Source: Arthrobacter sp. PM3
GTDB taxonomy: Bacteria > Actinomycetota > Actinomycetes > Actinomycetales > Micrococcaceae
DNA: 64,000 nt
Reading direction: 5' to 3'
Assembly: GCF_003352915.1 (NCBI RefSeq)
Contig: NZ_CP022314.1
Coordinates: forward strand, 729,414 to 793,413
Shown: piece after piece, positions 8,601-16,760 of the stretch
Layout: every line of letters begins with the position of its first letter
Position numbering within the stretch: the stretch's first letter is position 1
Notes under the pieces: generated by a model
The model's database searches: none
Seen by the model: only the letters and a program-made list of their open reading frames with translations
What the model was told of the DNA's origin: nothing
Program-made: the position numbers and the translations under genes

Positions 8601-9629
8601 GTGAACATCCTCGTGGCCCCGGACAGCTTCAAGGGCACGTTCAGCGCGGCCGAGGTCGCCGCGCACATCGCGGCGGGCATCCGGTCCGCCGGCGGCGCCG
8701 CCCGCGAACTGCCCGTGGCCGACGGCGGCGAGGGCACCTTCGAGGCGCTCGCCGCCGGGCTGGATGCCCGGCCCGTCCGGGTCGCCACCGTAGGTCCGTG
8801 GGGCGAACCGGTCGACGCGGTGATCGGGCTGACCGACGGCGGAACCGCCGTCGTCGAACTTGCGGCCGCGAGCGGCCTGAACCTGCCCTCCTGCACGGGC
8901 CGGGACCCGGTCGCGGCCAGCACCTACGGCACCGGCGTACTGATCGCGGAGGCCGCCCGCTACGGCGCACGGCGCATCCTGGTGGCGGCCGGCGGCTCGG
9001 CCACGACCGACGGCGGCGTCGGGGCCATCGCCGCAATCGAGGACCGCGGGGGGATTCTCGGCGCGGAGATCGTGGTCCTCAGCGACGTCACGACCCGTTT
9101 CAGCGACGCGGCCCGGGTTTTCGGTCCGCAGAAAGGCGCCGGGCAGGACACGGTCGGGCTGCTCACGCGCAGGCTGGACATGCTCGCCGAGTCGTTCGCC
9201 CACGACTACGGGCGTGATCCGCGGCCGGTGGACCGCACCGGCGCAGCCGGCGGGTTCTCCGGCGGCCTGTGGGCCCGCTACGGCGCCAGCCTGGTTTCGG
9301 GAGCGGATTATGTGCTGGACCTGCTGGGCTTCGATGCACACCTGGCCGGGAGCAGCGCGGTGGTGGTCGGCGAGGGCCGGCTGGATTCCCAGACCGGCCA
9401 GGGAAAGATCATTGCCGCCATCCTGGCCCGGGCAGGCACCACGCCCGTGTACGCCGTGGTGGGATCGGTGGATCCGGACTTTGGCGCCGCCGCCGACCGT
9501 TTTGCCGGCATCATCGTGGCCGGAACTCCTGCCGCAATGGCAGCCGCGGGCGCTGAACTGGCCGGGGTGGTCCCGCAGTCTCCCCGGCCGCGGGACATGC
9601 CCTCCGTTAGGGCTCACCAGTGGACATAG
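8601..9629 (+). CDS. Glycerate 2-kinase family, compact, tail encoded by the repeat array
   Basis: A 342-residue ATP-dependent glycerate kinase (GlxK/GarK type) yielding 2-phosphoglycerate. It shows VAPDSFKGTFSA at the start, ADGGEGTFE, GGSATTDGG and VFGPQKGA. The GTG at 8601 starts 4 bp after the BKACE stop. It is shorter than the usual 375-385 residues. About 25 residues are missing before FGPQKGA, where SDVTTRFS replaces the usual DVDNPL-like segment. The conserved C-terminus ends near 325, and the last 15 or so residues with the TAG stop come from repeat array 2. Activity is likely but untested for this trimmed form. Confidence 0.88.
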   Translation: MNILVAPDSFKGTFSAAEVAAHIAAGIRSAGGAARELPVADGGEGTFEALAAGLDARPVRVATVGPWGEPVDAVIGLTDGGTAVVELAAASGLNLPSCTGRDPVAASTYGTGVLIAEAARYGARRILVAAGGSATTDGGVGAIAAIEDRGGILGAEIVVLSDVTTRFSDAARVFGPQKGAGQDTVGLLTRRLDMLAESFAHDYGRDPRPVDRTGAAGGFSGGLWARYGASLVSGADYVLDLLGFDAHLAGSSAVVVGEGRLDSQTGQGKIIAAILARAGTTPVYAVVGSVDPDFGAAADRFAGIIVAGTPAAMAAAGAELAGVVPQSPRPRDMPSVRAHQWT

Positions 9630-9970
9630 GCCCACTCTGCGCATTCCTGGGCTCGAAGATTGGGCATGCCCCCGCGCGCCCGGCCTCAGGACTGGGCATG
9701 TCCCCCCATTGCCCCGCCCGAAGGCCGGGCATGTCCTCCGTGAGGGCCGACCAGTGGACATAGGCCCACTCTGCGCATTCCTGGGCTCGAAGATTGGGCA
9801 TGCCCCCGCGCGCCCGGCCTCAGGACTGGGCATGTCCCCCCATTGCCCCGCCCGAAGGCCGGGCATGTCCTCCGTGAGGGCCGACCAGTGGACATAGGCC
9901 CACTCTGCGCATTCCTGGGCTCGAAGGTTGGGCATGTCCCCGCGGGAGGGCGCGAAAAATGGGCATGTCC
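9593..9970. repeat. CATG-palindrome array 2 with 134-bp tandem repeats
   Basis: Same architecture as array 1. Three cores beginning TGGACATAGGCCCA (9621, 9755, 9889) are each flanked by GGGCATGYCC or GGACATGCCC sites centred 34.5 bp away on both sides (sites at 9593, 9662, 9727, 9796, 9861, 9930). Further sites lie at 9694, 9828 and 9961. The block is two full copies and a partial third of a 134-bp unit, nearly identical between copies. The right half of the core palindrome is degenerate compared with array 1. The gene-free stretch 9630-10132 otherwise holds only the regulatory motif at 10061-10090. Confidence 0.92.
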
Positions 9971-10060
9971 CTCGGAGAGGGACCGGGGCGGAAAGAGCGG
10001 TGCGGCGGCCGGGTCCCCCAAGGAACCGGCCACCGCACCAATCACTCCCACCAGGAAAGC

Positions 10061-10090
10061 TTGTCACATGTTTGACAAAATTGTCACACG
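10061..10090 (+). promoter_or_regulatory. 10-bp-phased TTGTCACA/TGACAA operator-like cluster
   Basis: Direct repeats TTGTCACA at 10061 and 10081 flank an inverted TTTGACAA at 10071, so the three motifs fall exactly 10 bp apart on one DNA face. TTGACA (10072-10077) could also be a -35 box, though no good -10 follows. The cluster lies just upstream of the AhpD-like gene and probably governs it. Confidence 0.5.
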
Positions 10091-10132
10091 ACGCTCCGCG
10101 GCGCAGTGAAGCTCGTCGGTAATGTGGATTCC

Positions 10133-10639
10133 ATGAACGAAACCGCGGCACCGCAGAATCCCGAGCACCGGAGGGTCTTTCTTGACAAGGAGCACCCCGC
10201 TGCTTGGCGCGCACTGAACGGGCTGGGCCTGAAGGCCAAGGAGGCGGCCGCCGAGGCCGGGCTGGACGGGAAGTTGATCGAGCTTCTGAATGTCCGCATC
10301 TCGCAGATCAACGGCTGCGCCTTCTGCCTGGACCTGCATGTGGGCGATGCCCTTAAGAACGGCGAATCGCCCCAACGCCTCGCGGTCCTGCCGGCATGGC
10401 GGGACACCCCGCTGTTCTCCGAGAAGGAACGCGCGGCCCTGACGCTTGCCGAGGCCATCACCTCCATTTCCGATGCCCACGCCCGCGATCACGAGGGCGC
10501 CCAGGCCCGGAAGCACCTGACGGCCGAGGAATTTTCCGCCGTCAGCTGGCTGGCCATCACGATGAACGCGTTCAACCGGGTCTCCATCGTCAGCCAGCAC
10601 CCGGTCCGTCCACCCCGCGGCGCAGCCGCCCAGGATTAA
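10133..10639 (+). CDS. AhpD-like carboxymuconolactone decarboxylase family protein
   Basis: A 168-residue all-helical protein of the AhpD/CMD superfamily. The redox motif C-x2-C-x3-H is visible as GCAFCLDLH (about 62-70), as in alkylhydroperoxidase D, where the cysteine pair reduces peroxides. The ATG at 10133 is preferred; a GTG at 10106 would add nine residues. It stands alone in its orientation, ahead of the convergent mod operon. A protective peroxidase-type role is likely, but the substrate and electron donor are not evident. The stop codon lies in a 22-bp tandem duplication (10622-10665). Confidence 0.85.
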   Translation: MNETAAPQNPEHRRVFLDKEHPAAWRALNGLGLKAKEAAAEAGLDGKLIELLNVRISQINGCAFCLDLHVGDALKNGESPQRLAVLPAWRDTPLFSEKERAALTLAEAITSISDAHARDHEGAQARKHLTAEEFSAVSWLAITMNAFNRVSIVSQHPVRPPRGAAAQD

Positions 10640-10665
10640 CCCTGCAGCCGCCCAGGATTAACCCC
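10622..10665. repeat. 22-bp tandem duplication across the stop codon
   Basis: Two adjacent, nearly identical 22-bp copies (10622-10643 and 10644-10665, beginning GCAGCCGCCCAGGATTAACC) cover the end and stop codon of the AhpD-like gene. This looks like recent slippage, with no sign of function. Confidence 0.8.
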
Positions 10666-10691
10666 GCGGAGCCCCCAAACGTGACCCGCAC

Positions 10692-11741
10692 CTACGCCGG
10701 GTAAATCGCCACCGCCGCGGCCTTGACCACGAAGTAGGCCTCCAGCCCCGGGGCCAGGCCGAGGTCCGCGGAGGCCGCCGGCGTGATGTCGGCCGCCAGG
10801 TCCCCTGCCCGGACGCGGACCTGGTCCCCGTGCGGTTCGAGGTCCGTGATCGTCACCCGGAACGAGTTCCGCGGGCTGCCGTGCGCCTCGCTGAGGAATA
10901 CGGAGACGGCCGACGGCGCAAAGGCGGCCACGCCGGCCTGCCCGGGGATCAGGGGGTCATCATGCTGCCCGGCAAATTCCAGGCCCTCGGCGGAACGGAT
11001 GCCGGCCGCGGTCACGGTTCCCGATACCAGGTTCAGCCCCGCCAGGCCGGCGGCGAAGCGGCTCCGCGGCCGCCGGAGCACCTCACGGACGGGGCCCTCC
11101 TCGCTGATCCGGCCGCCTTCCAGGACAATCACCCGGTCCGCGAGCATGTAGGCGTCCAGGACGTCATGGGTGACAATGACGGCGCGGCGCCCGGCGAGGA
11201 CGCGCTTGAGCAACCGGCGCAGCAGCGGCGCGGCGTGAACATCGAGGGCCGCCATGGGCTCATCGAGCAGCAGGAGGTCGGGGGCGGCGGCCAGCGCACG
11301 CGCCACGGCCACCCGCTGCGCCTGCCCGCCGGACAGTTCCCCGGGCCGCCGGGCTGCGAGCGCGGCGGCGTCGACTTCGGCCAGCCAGTGCCGCGCCGTT
11401 TCCCGGGCCGCGGCTATGCCCATGCCGGCGCTCCGGGGTCCGAAGGCGACGTTGTCCAGCGCGCTCAAGTGCGGAAACAACAGCGGCTCCTGCGCCAGGA
11501 GGGCCGTCCCGCGGCGGTGGGGCGCCGTCCACGTGTTCGCCCCGGGGCCGAGATCGAACAGGATCCTGCCGTCCACCTCGCACCTGCCGGCATCCGGGCG
11601 GAGCAGGCCCGCCATGACGGCGAGCAGCGTGGACTTGCCCGCTCCGTTGGGGCCCAGGACCGCGAGGGTTTCGCCCGCCGCCAGGCTCAGGGAGACGTCG
11701 AAGCCGCGGGCAGCGATGGCGGCATCAATCCGGACGCTCAC
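10692..11741 (-). CDS. modC: Molybdate ABC transporter ATP-binding protein ModC
   Basis: A 349-residue ATPase that energises molybdate import. It shows Walker [10 protein letters not shown] (about 31-39), signature [15 protein letters not shown], Walker B LLLLDEPM and the H-loop VTHD, followed by a C-terminal TOBE-type oxyanion-binding domain (about 285-349). Its GTG start overlaps the modB stop by GTGA, so the two are translationally coupled. It is the last gene of modE-like, modA, modB, modC. Confidence 0.94.
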   Translation of the reverse strand: MSVRIDAAIAARGFDVSLSLAAGETLAVLGPNGAGKSTLLAVMAGLLRPDAGRCEVDGRILFDLGPGANTWTAPHRRGTALLAQEPLLFPHLSALDNVAFGPRSAGMGIAAARETARHWLAEVDAAALAARRPGELSGGQAQRVAVARALAAAPDLLLLDEPMAALDVHAAPLLRRLLKRVLAGRRAVIVTHDVLDAYMLADRVIVLEGGRISEEGPVREVLRRPRSRFAAGLAGLNLVSGTVTAAGIRSAEGLEFAGQHDDPLIPGQAGVAAFAPSAVSVFLSEAHGSPRNSFRVTITDLEPHGDQVRVRAGDLAADITPAASADLGLAPGLEAYFVVKAAAVAIYPA

Positions 11742-12580
11742 GGCACCACCTTCTCCGGCGCCGACGGCAACTCCGGCGCCCCGCCTCCGCCGGTTCCCGG
11801 CGGGCGCCGGTAGGACAGTCCGACGACGGCGACGGCCACCGCGACTAGGACCAGTGAAAGCGCGACGGCGGCGTCGGCGTCGGTCTCACGCTGCAGGTAG
11901 ATCTCCAGCGGAAGGGTGCGGGTGACGCCCTGCAGGCTTCCGGCGAACGTGAGCGTGGCGCCGAACTCGCCCAGGCTGCGCGCGAAGGAGAGCACGGCTC
12001 CGGACGCGAGCCCCGGCAGCACCAGTGGAAGGGTCACCCGGCGCAGCACCGTGGTGGGGCGGGCCCCAAGCGTCGCGGCGACGGCCTCGTACCGGCTCCC
12101 GGCCGAGCGCAGCGCCCCCTCGAGGCTCACCACGAGGAACGGGAGCGCCACGAAGGCCTGGGCGAGGACCACCGCCGTCGTGGAAAACGCGATCTGGATG
12201 CCGGCGACCTGCAGCGAGCGCCCGAGCAGCCCCTGCCTGCCAAAGGTGTAAAGCAGCGCGATGCCCCCAACGACGGGCGGCAGGACCAGCGGCAGCAGGA
12301 CGAAGGAGCGCAGCAGCCGCTGCCCGCGGAACTGCGCGCGGGCCAGGACGAGCGCCAGCGGGACGCCAAGCACGAGGCACAGGACCGTGCTCGCCGCCGA
12401 GGTGCGCAGGCTCAGTCCCAGGGCGGTCAGGGACGCGTCCGAGGTGATCAACGGGACGAACTGCGCCCAGTTGACCCGCGCGACGACGGCGGCGAGGGGA
12501 AGGAGGACGAATACTGCCCCCACCGCGGCGACGCCATAGATCCACCGTGGAATCCCCGCGTACCCGCCGCCGTGCCTCAT
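11738..12580 (-). CDS. modB: Molybdate ABC transporter permease ModB
   Basis: A 280-residue inner-membrane permease with about six helices and the EAA-type cytoplasmic loop ([26 protein letters not shown], about residues 155-180) that docks the ATPase. The ATG at 12580 lies 7 bp past the modA stop. The longer frame to 12760 would overlap modA extensively and is not credible. Together with ModA and ModC it forms the high-affinity molybdate importer. Confidence 0.93.
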   Translation of the reverse strand: MRHGGGYAGIPRWIYGVAAVGAVFVLLPLAAVVARVNWAQFVPLITSDASLTALGLSLRTSAASTVLCLVLGVPLALVLARAQFRGQRLLRSFVLLPLVLPPVVGGIALLYTFGRQGLLGRSLQVAGIQIAFSTTAVVLAQAFVALPFLVVSLEGALRSAGSRYEAVAATLGARPTTVLRRVTLPLVLPGLASGAVLSFARSLGEFGATLTFAGSLQGVTRTLPLEIYLQRETDADAAVALSLVLVAVAVAVVGLSYRRPPGTGGGGAPELPSAPEKVVP

Positions 12581-12587
12581 GCGGTGC

Positions 12588-13370
12588 TCACGGTGCGCCG
12601 AACCCGGCATCGGCCAGGACCTTTTTGCCCTCGGCGCCGGTGACCAGCGCGCTGAAGGCAGCCGCCAGTTCCTTGTTCCTGCTGGAACCCACGGTGGCGA
12701 TGGGGTACACGTTGACGGCCTTGCCCGCTTCGGCGAAGGGGATTCCCTTGACCTTGTCACCGGCGGCCTTCACGTCCGTGACATAGACGATGCCGGCGTC
12801 GGCCTCGCCCGAGGTCACCTTGCCCAGAACGTCGGTGACGGAGGATTCCTCGCTGACCGGTTTCAGCGTCACGCCGGTGGCTTTTTCGACGGCGGCCGTG
12901 GCGGCGCCGCAGGGCACCTGGCCGGCGCACACCACCACCCGGACGCCCGGGCGGGCGAGGTCGGCGAAGGACGCGATCGACGCCGGGTTGGCCGGCGGGA
13001 CTGCGATCGCCAGCACGTTGGTGGCGAAATTCGCGGCTGCACCATCCAGCAGACCGGCATCGGCGAGCTTGGTCATGTTCCTGGTGTCGGCCGACGCGAA
13101 CACATCGGCGGGGGCTCCCTGGCTGATTTGGGTGACGAGGTCGGAGGAGCCGGCGAAACTCAGAGCCACTTTGGTGCCCGGGTGGCCCTCTTCAAAGGTG
13201 GCCGCAAGCTTGGTGAAGGGTGCCTTGAGCGAGGCGGCGGCAAACACGGTGAGGGTCCTCCCGGAGTCCCCGGCTGCAGGATTCCGGTCTGCCGGTGCGG
13301 CGCAAGCTGCGGCGGCACCGGACACGGCCGCGGCCATGACGACGGCGGCAATCCTGTTGCCCAGCTTCAT
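12588..13370 (-). CDS. modA: Molybdate-binding lipoprotein ModA
   Basis: A 260-residue substrate-binding protein with a lipoprotein signal peptide (hydrophobic stretch 6-20, lipobox AAAAC). The mature protein has the ModA pattern: [31 protein letters not shown] and the DAGIVYVTD block that closes over the oxyanion. The ATG at 13370 overlaps the stop of the upstream regulator (ATGA). It captures molybdate outside the membrane and delivers it to ModBC. Confidence 0.95.
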   Translation of the reverse strand: MKLGNRIAAVVMAAAVSGAAAACAAPADRNPAAGDSGRTLTVFAAASLKAPFTKLAATFEEGHPGTKVALSFAGSSDLVTQISQGAPADVFASADTRNMTKLADAGLLDGAAANFATNVLAIAVPPANPASIASFADLARPGVRVVVCAGQVPCGAATAAVEKATGVTLKPVSEESSVTDVLGKVTSGEADAGIVYVTDVKAAGDKVKGIPFAEAGKAVNVYPIATVGSSRNKELAAAFSALVTGAEGKKVLADAGFGAP

Positions 13371-13777
13371 GCGATGCCCTTTCCCTTGGGTGTTTCGATG
13401 ATCACGGTGGTGGCTTTCACGACGGCGGTCGCCACGGAGCCGAGCTCCAGCCCGAGGTCGCGCACGGCCTCGCTGCTCATCAGGGACACCACGCGGAACG
13501 GTCCGCACTGCAGCTCCACCTGCGCCATCACGGTGTCCGCCGTAATGGCGGTGACGAGTCCGACGAAACGGTTCCGGGCCGAACTTCCCACTTGGGCCGG
13601 ATCGTCGGGAAGCTGGGCCTGGTCCCGGGCCAGTTTCGCCAGTTCCAGGCCGTCCACTGCCAGGCGGCCGGCATCGTCCTTGAGAGGCGTCAGGCTTCCC
13701 TGCTCAATCCAGCGCCGGACGGTGTCGTCGCTGACGCCGAGGAACCGGGCCGCTTCGGAGACGCGAATATTAGGCAT
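13367..13777 (-). CDS. TOBE/helix-turn-helix molybdenum-responsive regulator
   Basis: A 136-residue protein with an N-terminal excisionase/MerR-like helix-turn-helix (VSEAARFLGVSDDTVRRWIEQG, 6-27) and a C-terminal TOBE (Mop) domain (about 66-130; ARNRFVGLVTAITADTVMAQVEL) that binds oxyanions such as molybdate. It is first in the mod operon and overlaps modA by ATGA, so it probably represses the operon when molybdate is bound. The ATG directly follows a TATAGT -10 box with no room for a ribosome site, suggesting a leaderless message. Confidence 0.88.
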   Translation of the reverse strand: MPNIRVSEAARFLGVSDDTVRRWIEQGSLTPLKDDAGRLAVDGLELAKLARDQAQLPDDPAQVGSSARNRFVGLVTAITADTVMAQVELQCGPFRVVSLMSSEAVRDLGLELGSVATAVVKATTVIIETPKGKGIA

Positions 13778-13783
13778 GCCCCC

Positions 13784-13809
13784 ACTATATTCCTCATTTG
13801 CGGAAGAAT
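13784..13809 (-). promoter_or_regulatory. mod operon promoter with overlapping inverted repeat
   Basis: On the minus strand, TATAGT (13789-13784) lies 6 nt before the ATG at 13777, the geometry of a leaderless promoter. An imperfect inverted repeat (ATTCCTC, 7-nt spacer, GAAGAAT; 13789-13809, 6 of 7 pairs) covers the region upstream of the -10 and is a candidate operator for the TOBE regulator. Confidence 0.5.
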
Positions 13810-13972
13810 CCGCCGCTCAGCACCGCAAAGGCCACGCAACGGTGCTGCCAGGACGGCGCGTCGGGTGCTGCCCTGCCCCGGCGGCCGTAAGACATTTGCC
13901 ATGGCCTGCGGCGGCGCACCACCGTAGGCTTTGGACTGGGGCGGAGCCGCGGTCAGGCGAGGGAGCACTGCC

Positions 13973-15310
13973 ATGAAGTGGGTCAGGCCGGGTCATCCGG
14001 AGTACGACGAAACACGAAAAGTCTTCAATACGATGATCGACCGCCATCCGGCCGTCATCGCCCGATGCGCAGGCCCGGCCGACGTCGCCGAGGCCCTGGC
14101 CTACGCCCGGTCGCACGGCCTCGACGTGGCCGTCCGCGCGGGAGGCCATTCGGTGGCCGGGATGTCCACCAATGAGGGCGGCCTGGTGGTGGACGTCCGC
14201 CCGATGAAATCGATCACCGTGGACCCGGACGGGCAGACCGCCACTGTCGGGGCCGGAGTGACGTGGGGCGAGTTCGACCGTGCCACCCAGGAACACGGCC
14301 TGGCCACCACCGGCGGCCGGGCCTCCACCACCGGTGTCGCGGGGTTCACCCTGGGCGGCGGCTCCGGCTGGCTGGAGCGCAGCTACGGATTCGCCTGCGA
14401 CAACCTGGTTTCCGTCAACCTCGTGACCGCGGACGGGGAGCGCGTCACGGCGAGCGCTGCTGAGAACCCGGAGCTGTTCTGGGCCCTGCACGGCGGAGGC
14501 GGCAACTTCGGCGTGGCCACGGAGTTTACGTTCAAACTGCACCGGCTCGGCCCCCAGGTCATGGCCGGGCTCATGCTCTGGCCAGGTGCCGCCGCTGCGG
14601 AGATCAGCCGCGGCTACCGGGACATCGCCCTGGCCGCGCCCGACGCCGTCGGCGGCGCACTGGTGTACCTCACCGCCCCGCCGGAGCCGTTTGTCCCCGA
14701 CGACATGGTGGGCAACCTCGCCGTGGGAATGGCGTTCCTCTACGCCGGGGACCCGGCCGAAGGCGCCGAACACGCCGAGGCGTTCCGCGCGCTCGGCCCG
14801 GCCGTGGACCTTGTGGACGAGATGAATTATGCCGATTTCCAGTGCATGATCGATGACCCGCCCAACCTTTATCACTACTGGAGTGCCGACTACCACGATG
14901 AGTTGCCGGATGCCGCCCTGGACGTGACAGTGGACGCGGCCCGGCACCTTCCCGAGCCGTATTCCCAGCAGCTTATTGTCCGCTGGGGCGGCGCGGTCGC
15001 CGGCCCGGCAGCCGCCGGCACTCCGCTGCAGAACCGCGCCGCCCAGTGGGTTACCCACCCCTATGGAATGGAGGCAACGCCGGCGGCCGCGCAGGACGCC
15101 AAGGCGTGGGTGAAGAAGTTCCGGGCGGACATCGCGCCGTACGCCAACGGCGGGGTCTGGCTGAACTTCGTCGGGGACGAGGGCCAGGACCGCGTCCGGG
15201 CCGCGTTCGGCGAGGAAAACTATGCCCGGCTGGCGCGGGTGAAGCGCGAGTTCGACCCCGGGAACGTCTTCCACGGCAACCAGAACATCCGTCCCGCCGC
15301 CGCGGTGTGA
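13973..15310 (+). CDS. FAD-binding (PCMH/BBE-type) oxidoreductase
   Basis: A 445-residue berberine-bridge-like flavoenzyme. The N-terminal PCMH FAD domain shows RAGGHSVAGMS, whose His is the usual 8-alpha covalent FAD attachment site, then the VTWGEFD and GVAGFTLGGGSGWLERSYG blocks. The C-terminal BBE segment ends YARLARVKREFDPGNVFHGNQNI. The second (cysteinyl) FAD linkage of bicovalent members is absent, because GGRASTTG has no Cys. It probably oxidises a sugar or alcohol with O2. The substrate cannot be told from the neighbours. Start is the ATG at 13973. Confidence 0.88.
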   Translation: MKWVRPGHPEYDETRKVFNTMIDRHPAVIARCAGPADVAEALAYARSHGLDVAVRAGGHSVAGMSTNEGGLVVDVRPMKSITVDPDGQTATVGAGVTWGEFDRATQEHGLATTGGRASTTGVAGFTLGGGSGWLERSYGFACDNLVSVNLVTADGERVTASAAENPELFWALHGGGGNFGVATEFTFKLHRLGPQVMAGLMLWPGAAAAEISRGYRDIALAAPDAVGGALVYLTAPPEPFVPDDMVGNLAVGMAFLYAGDPAEGAEHAEAFRALGPAVDLVDEMNYADFQCMIDDPPNLYHYWSADYHDELPDAALDVTVDAARHLPEPYSQQLIVRWGGAVAGPAAAGTPLQNRAAQWVTHPYGMEATPAAAQDAKAWVKKFRADIAPYANGGVWLNFVGDEGQDRVRAAFGEENYARLARVKREFDPGNVFHGNQNIRPAAAV

Positions 15311-15347
15311 CCCCGGAGGCGGACCGGACCGGCGTTAGACTGCCTCC

Positions 15348-16217
15348 ATGGCCGTCTATGTCGATCCGCCGCTCTGGCCTGCCCACGGAACCCGCTTCTC
15401 CCACCTCGTGTCGGACACGTCCCTCGAGGAGCTGCACGCTTTCGCCGCCGCCGCCGGCATCCCGGAACGGGCGTTCGACGGCGACCACTATGACGTGGCC
15501 GAGGCCCGCTACGGGGACCTCGTCGCGGCCGGGGCCGTCCCCGTGGAAGGCCGGGTCCTGGTGCGCAAGCTGGTTGCGAGCGGCCTGCGCATCCCGGCCC
15601 GGCGGCGCGGGAAAGCACTCCGGGTTCCGCTCCTGAACCGCTGGAACGAAGTCCTCCCCGGCCACGATGCGCTCTTCCTTGACCTGCTGGACCGCTGGGG
15701 CGAAGACCACCGGAAGTACCACGGCCGCACCCACCTGCTTGCCGTGCTGGAAGCTCTCGACCTGCTGACGGAGCCGGCCCGCCCGGCCCGGACCGTGCTG
15801 CTCGCTGCCTGGTTTCACGATGCCGTCTACCGCGGCATCGCCGGCGAGGATGAGGAAGAGTCGGCCAGGCTGGCCGGCGACCGGCTACACCTCGCCGGAC
15901 TCCCGGCCGGCGAGGTGGACGAGGTGGTGCGCCTGGTGCTGATGACGGCGGACCACCGCCCGGATCCCGGAGACGACGCCGGCGCCCTGCTCAGCGACGC
16001 CGATCTCTCCGTGCTCGGCGGGGAACCGGAGGCCTATGCCCGGTACGTGGCCGCCGTCCGGGAAGACTTCGCCCACATCGGCGACGCCGACTTCGCCGCC
16101 GGCCGCGCCGCCGTCGTCCGCCAGCTGCTGCAGCTCGATCCGCTCTTCCACACGGAGCGCGGCCGTGCCCTGTGGCTGGACGCCGCCCGGAGGAACCTGC
16201 AGGGCGAACTCAGCTGA
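15348..16217 (+). CDS. DUF4031 plus HD-type phosphohydrolase-like fusion
   Basis: A 289-residue two-part protein. Residues 1-85 are a DUF4031 domain (MAVYVDPPLWPAHGTRFSHLVSD). The rest resembles predicted metal-dependent HD phosphohydrolases: DHRKYHGRTHL (about 125), WFHDAVY (about 150), then DEEESARLAG and MTADH with a late DADLSVLG. The His and Asp residues fit a metal site. HD relatives act on nucleotides or phosphoesters, but the substrate here is unknown. It is monocistronic and converges on the SRPBCC gene. Confidence 0.82.
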   Translation: MAVYVDPPLWPAHGTRFSHLVSDTSLEELHAFAAAAGIPERAFDGDHYDVAEARYGDLVAAGAVPVEGRVLVRKLVASGLRIPARRRGKALRVPLLNRWNEVLPGHDALFLDLLDRWGEDHRKYHGRTHLLAVLEALDLLTEPARPARTVLLAAWFHDAVYRGIAGEDEEESARLAGDRLHLAGLPAGEVDEVVRLVLMTADHRPDPGDDAGALLSDADLSVLGGEPEAYARYVAAVREDFAHIGDADFAAGRAAVVRQLLQLDPLFHTERGRALWLDAARRNLQGELS

Positions 16218-16224
16218 GCGTTAC

Positions 16225-16698
16225 TCACGCGGCGATGCTGAGGTGGCTCGCCAGCCGGTCGAAGGAATCCCGCCAGCCCTCGCCGTGACGGTCGCGGCTG
16301 GCCGCGGACTCGAACGGGCCCTGGGTGAACGTCATCTGGGTGCCCCCGTCGATCTCCTCCAGCCGGATGGTCACCTCGGTCTCAAAGCCGCGGGTGCCGT
16401 CCGGCTTGTCCCAGGCGTGCGTGAACACGAACAGGTGCGGCGGCTCGACGTCGGTGTGGACGCCGCTCCACCAGTATTCCTGCCCGGTGCTGTCCTGGAC
16501 CATGCAGGCGCGGTACAGTCCGCCGACTTCGAGGTCGGCGTCAATGCTCTCCCGCGGCACGTGAAAGCCCCGCGGGCCCCACCAGTCCGGAGCCTGGTCG
16601 GGGTCCGTCAGCGCGGACCAGACCACCCCGAGCGGTGCCCTGAACTCGCGGACAATGACCAACATGAGGTCCGTGTCGCCGGACGCCTGTTCGCTCAT
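16225..16698 (-). CDS. SRPBCC/AHSA1-type START-fold protein
   Basis: A 157-residue protein of the activator-of-Hsp90-like (AHSA1) SRPBCC family: REFRAPLGVVWSALTDPDQAPDWWGPRGF near the start and FTQGPFES then GWRDSFDRLASHL near the end. These proteins form a hydrophobic ligand cavity; their function is usually unassigned. The ATG at 16698 has GGGAGAGG just upstream. Reading frames extending to 17130 pass through yccF and are rejected. Confidence 0.88.
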   Translation of the reverse strand: MSEQASGDTDLMLVIVREFRAPLGVVWSALTDPDQAPDWWGPRGFHVPRESIDADLEVGGLYRACMVQDSTGQEYWWSGVHTDVEPPHLFVFTHAWDKPDGTRGFETEVTIRLEEIDGGTQMTFTQGPFESAASRDRHGEGWRDSFDRLASHLSIAA

Positions 16699-16760
16699 GA
16701 ACCTCTCCCTCGGTTTCCTCGCACGTGGCGGCGGCTGTGTCCGCAGGCCGCCCGGCCGCC

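Noticed and set aside
9593..9970. CRISPR array
   Set aside because: Units are 134 bp, near-identical throughout with no unique spacers, and no cas genes are present.
8568..10214. Minus-strand frame of 548 codons covering array 2
   Set aside because: Repetitive peptide produced by the 134-bp repeats and by the antisense of glycerate kinase; no start site and the repeat has no codon bias.
12581..12760. N-terminal extension of ModB
   Set aside because: It runs inside modA in another frame and is not hydrophobic; ATG 12580 gives a normal ModB length.
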